Part shown: positions 42,901 through 49,500 of the stretch, in pieces
Layout of the letters: each line of letters starts with the position of its first letter
How positions within the stretch are numbered: position 1 is the stretch's first letter
Assembly (NCBI GenBank): GCA_949130485.1
Contig: OX422201.1
Coordinates: 1,586,516 to 1,650,515, forward strand
Source of the DNA: Agelas oroides
Lineage: Eukaryota > Porifera > Demospongiae > Agelasida > Agelasidae
Reading direction: 5' to 3'
DNA: 64,000 bases
Notes under the pieces: generated by a model
Seen by the model: only the letters and a program-made list of their open reading frames with translations
The model's database searches: none
What the model was told of the DNA's origin: nothing
Translations under genes and position numbers: made by a program

Positions 42901-43505
42901 TTTAGTCGCGAATATACGCGAATTTCCATTGATGGCACTCTACGGCGCTGCAAGGGACGGAGATATTGGCCGGCCCGTACAGCTTTGTGCGCCTTTTGCA
43001 CCGAGAAAGGGTTTACATTTTTAAACTCTTCATGCCTCTAGATTCTTGATAATATGCACCTTGAATTAGTGCAACATTTGTACCGAGCTAGGATTAGTTG
43101 TGAATGTACGCAAATTTCCATGACGGAGATATTGGCCGGCCCGTACAGTTTTGTGCGCTTCTTGCACCGTGAAAGGGTTTAAATTTTTAAACTCTTCATG
43201 CCTCTAGCTTCTTGATAATATGCACCTTGCATTAGTGCAACAATTGTACCGAGCTAGGATTAGTCGCGCGAATGTACGCGAATTTCCATTGAAGGCACTA
43301 TACGGCGCTGCATGGGAGGGAGATATTGGCCGGCCCGTTCAGCTTTGTGCGCCTTTTGCACCGAGAAAGGATTTACATTTTTAAACTCTTCATGCCCATA
43401 TCTTCTTGATAATATGCACCTTGCATTAGTGCAACATTTGTATCGAGCTAGGATTGGTCGCGCGAATATACGCAAATTTCCATGACGGAGATATTGGCCG
43501 GCCAG

Positions 43506-43670
43506 TGCAACAGTATCATGCATCTATTGTATTATTCACCATCACGTCATCGGTTATGACTTGTCATGATGTGATCGCCTCGTGGTTATTTGATCAGAGC
43601 TTGTTGAGTTTCAGTTCACGTCTGTGAGAGTGACTGGAATTAAGTGAGTAGTCTAGTGGCAATCGTTACA
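43506..43670 (+). mobile_element. 5' LTR of a Ty3/gypsy-like retrotransposon (remnant)
   Basis: Satellite A homology stops after GGCCGGCCAG. The following 165 bp are not satellite and end exactly where a primer-binding site begins. The proposed ends TGCAAC and GTTACA form an imperfect inverted repeat (5 of 6), the usual TG...CA layout of LTRs. At 165 bp it is short, but short LTRs occur among gypsy-like elements. No second copy of this sequence was seen in the window, so the 3' LTR is missing and the target duplication cannot be tested. The left end is less certain than the right, because AGTGCAAC also occurs in satellite A monomers. Confidence 0.65.
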
Positions 43671-43688
43671 TGGTGGCAGCGGTGGGAT
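43671..43688 (+). other. Retrotransposon primer-binding site, tRNA-Leu type
   Basis: TGGTGGCAGCGGTGGGAT lies immediately 3' of the LTR end. Its reverse complement is ATCCCACCGCTGCCACCA. To my knowledge this equals the last 15 bases of metazoan tRNA-Leu of the AAG/UAG type (T-arm 3' strand plus acceptor stem) followed by the added CCA. The match is 18 of 18 as I recall the tRNA. A primer-binding site directly abutting the LTR is diagnostic of LTR retrotransposons and fixes the LTR's right boundary at 43670. Confidence 0.8.
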
Positions 43689-43759
43689 AGGCCCTAGCCA
43701 TTAGACAGTCTACGAGAGCAGGTTTACAAGTACAAAGCGTCGGACAAGGAAAAGCCGAG

Positions 43760-44299
43760 ATGGCTACTAGCAACTACCTACTACCACCGCCACAGCCGTT
43801 AGAGATTCACGATCCACAAGTAGCAGAGAAGTGGAAAAAGTTTAAGAGAGCCTGGACTAGCTATGCACTGGCAACCGAACTCAAAGGCAAAGATGAGGCA
43901 GTGCAGGTAGCCACCTTACTCACAGTCATTGGGGAAGAGGCCCGAGAAGTGTTCTTCACGTTCACGGGATGGGCAGCAGACGGCGACGATGCTAGAATAG
44001 ACCCCGTGGTAGCAAAGTTCGAAGAGTATTGCCAACCGCGGAAAAGCACCCCCTTCGAAAGGTACCGATTCAACTGCCGATCACAACAGCCTGGAGAAAC
44101 ATACGATCAGTACCGAACCGCCCTGAGGAAACTAGGAGAGAACTGCAACTTCCAGGCAATAAGATTCTGAGAGACCGCCTGGTGTTTGGCATTAGCGACA
44201 GCAAAGTCCGAGAAAGGCTACTGCGAGAGTCAGCCCTCACACTGGCCAAGACAGATGAGATTTGTCGAGCTGCCGAAAGCAGCTTCCAACTATATAGTT
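43760..44299 (+). pseudogene. Truncated, frameshifted retrotransposon gag
   Basis: An ATG 72 bp after the primer-binding site opens a 136-codon frame. Its N-terminal part resembles gag of Ty3/gypsy-like elements common in marine invertebrates: an EKWKKFKRAWTSY segment, then a charged helical region, then the FERYRFNCRSQQPGETYDQY block typical of the gag retrotransposon domain. The frame is lost near 44150-44165. The expected continuation appears in another frame as ILRDRLVFGI, then a RERLL segment and EICRAAESS, ending at a stop at 44299. A small indel that is not a multiple of three therefore broke the gene. The zinc knuckles, protease, reverse transcriptase, RNase H and integrase that should follow are absent, and downstream sequence is unrelated. 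Gag would form the particle that packages element RNA; this copy cannot encode a full one. Confidence 0.75.
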
Positions 44300-45056
44300 A
44301 GGCCAGCTGTAATTGTTATCCCTCCTTATGCAGCACAATTCAGCTGATGACCAAGTCTGGTCCCCTCTAAAGACTGCCATTGCTTACCTCCTAGCACTGT
44401 GAGTAGAACATCAGTACTGCAACAAGAATGAGCCTAGCCTAGCACCTTGCTTCAGCTTCTTTAAAAATTAGTCTATAGGTATAGCTTAGCACTTACACTA
44501 GCTTCAATCTAGGTCACTCCCTTCCCCGAACACCTTGTAGTGTAGATCAGTGCTACTTAATTCTACCTCTCTGCTGCAAGGGATATCTCCTCTCTTATAA
44601 TGTTGTACGAGTTATTGTGCTTGAGAAAATAACGGCAGTAACTAGTGCTTATCAAGAATGTTTATTGATGCAACTCTTCATGTCAAGAAAGCTAACAATT
44701 ACGTACCCTGATATGGTTTCCCAAAAGTAGAAAAGGTGACTATAGTGTTACTAGTCTTTGCTAGGAATCTGGAAAGTGTACAACATCCAGTGATGCCTTC
44801 ACATGAGTGTACGTGGATACTTGTCTTCTTCTCTGTGTTGTTGTCAAACAGCAAATCTAGCTAGAGAATAATTGCAGGAAAGGAAGTGAGTGACTTAGGC
44901 TGAGGCCAGTACTGATTAGCCTGGCCTTATCTCTATGCAGGGTAGGAGTGTAGCTAGTTAGGAATTTGGCTAGTGCTAAAGTACATAGCCTCAAGTCATT
45001 TGGGGACAATTTTAATTGTGTATGAAGACCAGCTCTGATGTCCCTCATGCACACAG
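44300..45056. other. Unique DNA without recognised feature
   Basis: About 750 bp of non-repetitive, AT-leaning sequence between the gag remnant and the first receptor exon. I looked for exons encoding TM1-3 (a hydrophobic stretch with a GT donor ending in phase 2) and found none; all frames contain frequent stops. No satellite A or B monomer, LTR end or polypurine tract was seen. The stretch may be old intron, deleted gene sequence or unrecognised repeat. Confidence 0.5.
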
Positions 45057-45162
45057 GGGCCTTCCCATGGTGATTATTATGATACAGTTTGGGACATTTG
45101 GGGGGATGTGCATGATTGTCGCAAATGCTGATGCCTGCAGCTGTTGGTGCTACCCTGTGTCA
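45057..45162 (+). CDS. Candidate receptor exon: TM4 and WC motif
   Basis: A splice acceptor (GCACACAG) precedes 45057. The open frame, entered at the third codon base, reads GLPMVIIMIQFGTFGGMCMI followed by VANADACSCWCYP. This is one hydrophobic helix then a DA...WC motif, which resembles the end of TM4 and start of extracellular loop 2 in cAMP-receptor-like (class E, GPR157-like) receptors. Two donors keep phase 0: GTGTCA after 45156 and GTTGGG after 45162. Both are weak matches to consensus, but both join in frame to the next exon at 45585. The preceding exon, needed in phase 2, is not found. This is the least certain of the four exons; the frame alone is open over a longer stretch. Confidence 0.45.
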
Positions 45163-45188
45163 GTTGGGAATGTCCTTCCACATGCTGT

Positions 45189-45450
45189 GCCCAGAGACTG
45201 GGTAGGCTATAGCTTCCCCATACACATGCATATGCACACATGTACCCGTATCTCCTATAGCTCCAAGTTTTGTGCCCTGTGGCTATTAAACAATAAATAT
45301 CATGGCTATTGTGCTCAAATGTTTGATTGTTATTACTGCCCAGAGATTGTGTAGGCACACCTAATAGTCTCACCTATCTCCTATAAGCTCCAAGTTTTGT
45401 GTCCTGTGGTCATTAAACTATAAACTGAGTCCTGTGGATATTGTGCTAGA
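45189..45450 (+). repeat. Two-copy direct repeat in candidate intron 1
   Basis: GCCCAGAGACTGGGTAGGC at 45189 recurs as GCCCAGAGATTGTGTAGGC at 45338. TATCTCCTATAGCTCCAAG at 45249 recurs, with one inserted A, at 45375. Each is followed by GTTTTGTG, CCTGTGG and an ATTAAAC/AATAAA-like word, then GATATTGTGCT or GCTATTGTGCT. The copies are offset by 149 bp at their starts and 126 bp later, so the second is internally shorter. It is an ordinary small duplication inside the intron between the TM4 and TM5 exons. Confidence 0.75.
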
Positions 45451-45584
45451 TTAGTGTTAAAATATAACACTAATAGAATCAGATCAGGATTTATGGTGCA
45501 TCTTTGTTGTTGAAGAGATATAATTAAAAAAAAAGCAATTTTCCTCCTTACTCCTCCTTACAACAAATGTTTGTATTTCTGCAG

Positions 45585-45732
45585 CCTACGGCCAACTATG
45601 TCTACCACATGAGTATATTTAGATTTAGCTACGGTGTGGTGGTAGGGACCAACTACCTGGTGGTGTTTGTGCTGCTGGTGATCATCTACTACAAGATACT
45701 GAAGAGGATCAAGAGAATGAGAGCACTGCATG
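45585..45732 (+). CDS. Candidate receptor exon: loop 2 and TM5
   Basis: A pyrimidine-rich stretch and TTTCTGCAG precede 45585, and CATG|GTGAAT gives a donor after 45732. The 148 nt exon starts in phase 0 and ends in phase 1. It reads an FRFSYG segment and then the helix VVVGTNYLVVFVLLVIIYYK, followed by a basic ILKRIKRMR tail. Placement of Asn in the middle of the helix and the Y-Y-K-I-L exit into a basic intracellular loop are typical of TM5 and loop 3 in class B/E seven-transmembrane receptors. The RF-Y-G approach resembles cAMP-receptor-like proteins. Its end phase matches the next exon exactly. A plain ATG exists just upstream at 45567, but I read it as intronic. Confidence 0.6.
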
Positions 45733-45770
45733 GTGAATACATGTCCATGGCAGTAGCTAATAGCTATGGG

Positions 45771-45911
45771 CCATGGCAGTGGCTGCGTCACTACAGAGTG
45801 CTAACATGTGCCATAGACCATGGCAGTGGCTGGGTCACTACAGAGTGCTAACATGTGCCATAGACCATGGCAGTGGCTGGGTCACTACAGACTGCTAACA
45901 TGTTCCATATT
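45771..45911 (+). repeat. 47 bp minisatellite in candidate intron 2
   Basis: Three direct copies start with CCATGGCAGTGGCTG at 45771, 45818 and 45865, exactly 47 bp apart, and each contains GTCACTACAGA and GCTAACATGT. A shorter fragment, CCATGGCAGTAGCTAATAG, precedes them at 45745. The repeat lies in the ~400 bp intron between the TM5 and TM6 exons. Because 47 is not a multiple of three, the open frames across it are not evidence of coding. Confidence 0.9.
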
Positions 45912-46136
45912 CACTTGCGCCTCTACAGCCTTCCTCTGCTCTTTAACTCCCTCAATTCATACTCCCCTCTCTGCATGTCTACTGTCTGTAGTTTCAAGGA
46001 TGATAATGTGATTGCTTTAGCTATCTTTCATTCACCCTCCAACCTCTCATGCATACCCCTCGTTCATCTACATAACATCTCTCTCTTCACCCCCTTCCTC
46101 CACCTTGGCCTTCTGGCTTGTTGTGCTCTTCCACAG

Positions 46137-46256
46137 AGAACAATCGTGATCTATATAACTATGGAGCCACCAAGGCACTGATAGTACAAGGACAGTCAAA
46201 AGCCAAGAAAAGAGTATTTCTCTTTCTCAGTGTCTTCATCATCGCCGGATTTTTCA
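46137..46256 (+). CDS. Candidate receptor exon: loop 3 and TM6
   Basis: The acceptor CTCTTCCACAG ends at 46136, and the donor A|GTAAGT follows 46256; the latter is a near-perfect consensus. The 120 nt exon is phase 1 at both ends and joins the TM5 exon as a Glu codon. It encodes a polar segment (NNRDLYNYGATKALIVQGQS), then KAKKR and the hydrophobic run VFLFLSVFIIAGFF. A basic cluster directly before a hydrophobic helix is the usual start of TM6 in G-protein-coupled receptors. The CWxP signature of class A receptors is absent, with IIAGFFN in its place, which again points away from rhodopsin-like receptors. Confidence 0.65.
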
Positions 46257-46387
46257 GTAAGTACATTGGTGTCATGGCTATAGACATTTACTGTATAGTT
46301 AGGTCCATAGGGAAGAGAGCTACTATGGAGATATGCTCAATTCAGACTCTTCCTATAGACATGCATCCCACGCTTTAACTTTCACAG

Positions 46388-46533
46388 ATGTTTTCCTTGC
46401 CTACTTCTTCATGATTTACGAGGGGCAGAATATACCAGAGGGACCTGTCCTCTATGATAAACACAAGATAAGGAGTTCTACATCCTACACGGTCTTTTGG
46501 ACTGCCTTTGTATTACAGGTCTGTTCTCTTAAG
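46388..46533 (+). CDS. Candidate receptor exon: end of TM6, loop 3e, TM7
   Basis: CTTTAACTTTCACAG supplies both a branch-point-like word and the acceptor; the donor AAG|GTAGGA follows 46533. The 146 nt exon continues TM6 (NVFLAYFFMIYEG), a polar loop (QNIPEGPVLYDKHKIRSST) and the start of TM7 (SYTVFWTAFVLQVCSLK). SLK followed by a codon beginning in the next exon would match the SLQG turn of class B/E receptors. An alternative donor, CAG|GTCTGT after 46518, would also be possible but is weaker. The exon is phase 1 in and phase 0 out. The rest of TM7, the C-terminal tail and the stop codon are not in the island: satellite B begins 64 bp after the donor and continues to the window end. Confidence 0.65.
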
Positions 46534-46597
46534 GTAGGACAACCTTGGATCGCGAATCGGGCCGATTCCACTCATGAATAATTAATGAGGTCGGGTG
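46534..46597. other. Short flank between the last exon and satellite B
   Basis: Sixty-four bases that match neither satellite, including TCGCGAATCGGGCCGATTCC, ATAATTAATGAG and GTCGGGTG. They are presumably the start of the intron after the TM7 exon, or the edge of whatever event placed satellite B here. Satellite B homology begins sharply at ACCATTACTG, which matches its internal copy near 49149. Confidence 0.6.
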
Positions 46598-49500
46598 ACC
46601 ATTACTGTTCTACATTCTACCATTGCTCTACTAGCTTCGACATGACTCTACTACACTCTACCATGGATATACTTGGCTGTACCTGGCACTACTACAGTCT
46701 GCCATGGCTCTACTACATTCTACCAAGGCTCTACTTGACTCTACATGACTCTACTACATTCTTCCATGGCCGTACTTGACTCTACTTCACTCTACTACAC
46801 TCTACCATGGCTCTACTTGACTCTACATGACTCTACTACACTCTACCATGGCTCTACTTGACTCTACTTTCCACTGCTACACACTACCACGCCTCTACTC
46901 GGCTCCACATGACTCTACTACACTCTACAATGGCTCTACTTGGTTTGACTTCACACTATTATGGCTCTACTTTGCTCTACGGGGTTCTACTACTCTCTAC
47001 CATGGCTCTACTACATTCTACCAAAGCTCTACTTGACTCTACATGGCTCTACTTCATTGCACCACTGCTCTTCTTCATTCTACTTGACTCTACTACACTC
47101 TACCATGGCTCTACTTGGTTCTACTTAGCTCTACTACACCCTATCATTACTCTTCTATATTCTACCATGGCTCTACTTGTTTCGACATGACTCTACTACA
47201 CTCTACCATGGATCTACTTGGCTGTACCTGGCACTACTACAGTCTGCCATGGCTCTACTACATTCTACCAAGGCTCTACTTGACTCTACATGACTCTACT
47301 ACATTCTACCATGGCCGTACTTGACTCTATTTCACTCTCCTCCACTCTACGATGGCTCTACTTGACTCTACATGACTCTCCTACACTGTACCATGGCTGT
47401 ACTTGACTCTGCTTTCCTCTACTACACTCTACCATGCCTCTACTCGGCTCCACGTGACTCTACTATACACTCTACAGTGACTCTACTTCGTTCCACTTCA
47501 CTCTACTATGGCTCTGCTTTGCTCTTCGTGGCTCTACTACACTCTACCATGGCTCTACTACATTCTACCAAGGCTCTACTTGACTCTACATGACTGTACT
47601 TCATTCCACCATTGCTCTTCTTGACTCTACATGACTCTACTACACTCTACCATGGCTCTACTTGGTTCTACTTCGCTCTACTACACTCTATCATTACTCT
47701 TCTACATTCTACCGTGGCTCTACTAGCTTCGACATGACTCTACTACACTCTACAATGGATCTACTTGGCTGTACCTGGCACTACTACAGTCTGCCATGGC
47801 TCTAGTACATTCTACCATAGCTCTACTTGACTCTACATGACGCTACTACATTCTACCATGGCCATACTTGACTCTACTTCACTCTACTACGCTCTACCAT
47901 GGCTCTACTTGACTCTACATGACTTTACTACACTCTACCATGGCTCTACTTGACTCTACATGACTCTACTACACTCTACCATGGCTCTACTTGATTCTAA
48001 GTGACTCTACTACATTCCAACATGGCTCTACTTGACTCTACTTTCCTCTACTACACTCTACCACGACTCTAGTCGGCTCCACTTGACTCTACTACACACT
48101 ACAATGGCTCTCCTTGGTTCCACTTCACTCTACTATGGCTCTACTTTGCTCTGCGTGTGTCTACTACACTTTACCATGAATCTACTACATTCTACCAAGG
48201 CTCTACTTGGCTCTACATGACTCTACTTCATTCCAGCATTGCTCTTCTTGACTCTACTTGACTCTACTACACTCTACCATGGCTCTACTTGGTTCTACTT
48301 AGCTCTACAATGCTCTACCATTACTGTTCTACATTCTACCATTGCTCTACTAGCTTCGACATGACTCTACTACACTCTACCATGGCTCTACTACATTCTA
48401 CCAAGGCTCTACTTGACTCTACATGACTGTACTTCATTCCACCATTGCTCTTCTTGACTCTACATGACTATACTACACTCTACCATGGCTCTACTTGGTT
48501 CTACTTCGCTCTACTACACTCTATCATTACTCTTCTACATTCTACCGTGGCTCTACTAGCTTCGACATGACTCTACTACACTCTACAATGGATCTACTTG
48601 GCTGTACCTGGCACTACTACAGTCTGCCATGGCTCTAGTACATTCTACCATAGCTCTACTTGACTCTACATGACGCTACTACATTCTACCATGGCCATAC
48701 TTGACTCTACTTCACTCTACTACGCTCTACCATGGCTCTACTTGACTCTACATGACTTTACTACACTCTACCATGGCTCTACTTGACTCTACATGACTCT
48801 ACTACACTCTACCATGGCTCTACTTGATTCTAAGTGACTCTACTACATTCCAACATGGCTCTACTTGACTCTACTTTCCTCTACTACACTCTACCACGAC
48901 TCTAGTCGGCTCCACTTGACTCTACTACACACTACAATGGCTCTCCTTGGTTCCACTTCACTCTACTATGGCTCTACTTTCCTCTGCGTGTGTCTACTAC
49001 ACTTTACCATGAATATACTACATTCTACAAAGGCTCTACTTGGCTCTACATGACTCTACTTCATTCCAGCATTGCTCTTCTTGACTCTACTTGACTCTAC
49101 TACACTCTACCATGGCTCTACTTGGTTCTACTTAGCTCTACAATGCTCTACCATTACTGTTCTACATTCTACCATTGCTCTACTAGCTTCGACATGACTC
49201 TACTACACTCTACCATGGATATACTTGGCTGTACCTGGCACTACTACAGTCTGCCATGGCTCTACTACATTCTACCAAGGCTCTACTTGACTCTACATGA
49301 CTCTACTACATTCTTCCATGGCCGTACTTGACTCTACTTCACTCTACTACACTCTACCATGGCTCTACTTGACTCTACATGACTCTACTATACTCTACCA
49401 TGGCTCTACTTGACTCCACTTTCCACTGCTACACACTACCACGCCTCTACTCGGCTCCACATGACTCTACTACACTCTACAATGGCTCTACTTGGTTTGA

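Larger units (their letters stand above)
1..43505. repeat. Satellite A array, 192 bp monomer
   Basis: Head-to-tail tandem array that starts before the window and ends at 43505 inside a monomer. Successive copies of the landmark TAAACTCTTCATGCC fall at 1, 193, 385 and 577, giving a 192 bp period; 43.5 kb is about 226 unit lengths. Landmarks in order within a monomer are TAAACTCTTCATGCC, AGCTTCTTGATAATATGC, TTGCATTAGTGCAAC, ACCGAGCTAGGATTAGTC, two CGCGAAT words 10 bp apart, GGCGCTGCATGGGACGG, GGCCGGCC, and TGCGCCTTTTGCACCGAG. Two frequent variants are TTCCATTGAAGGCAC and TTCCAATGAAGGGAC. Monomers differ by scattered point changes, with small indels mostly at a few sites. No transposon, gene or other insert was seen within the array. 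Function is unknown. A 192 bp unit is close to nucleosome spacing and would suit heterochromatin, but nothing in the sequence proves that. Confidence 0.97.

Noticed and set aside
1..43505. Dozens of open frames of 60-367 codons on both strands of satellite A as possible genes
   Set aside because: They are phase-locked to the 192 bp repeat, many begin only at GTG or TTG, they break at scattered stops, and overlapping frames are open on both strands. Nothing resembles a known fold. The idea is kept only as a testable finding.
1..43505. CENP-B box or other known centromere protein site in satellite A
   Set aside because: No TTCG....A..CGGG pattern was found in the monomer; centromere identity cannot be claimed from period length alone.
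1..43505. tRNA-derived SINE origin for satellite A (the GGATTAGTCGCGAATG region recalls a B box)
   Set aside because: No A box at the right distance, no GGTTCGAATCC-type B box and no cloverleaf could be drawn.
43861..44073. 70-codon minus-strand frame over gag
   Set aside because: It is antisense to the recognisable gag coding region and has no similarity of its own that I can see.
43506..44299. Complete, active LTR retrotransposon
   Set aside because: There is no zinc knuckle, protease, reverse transcriptase, integrase, polypurine tract or 3' LTR, and gag is frameshifted and truncated.
44660..44690. GCAACTCTTCATG in the island as a satellite A relic
   Set aside because: Only about ten bases match the monomer (ACTCTTCATG) and the flanks do not continue; this is expected by chance.
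45077..45373. 98-codon minus-strand frame in the island
   Set aside because: It crosses the two-copy intronic repeat and lies antisense to a candidate exon with splice signals; it has no recognisable domain.
45735..46181. Plus-strand frames of 63-104 codons between the TM5 and TM6 exons
   Set aside because: They run through a 47 bp minisatellite and pyrimidine-rich intron sequence between a plausible donor and acceptor.
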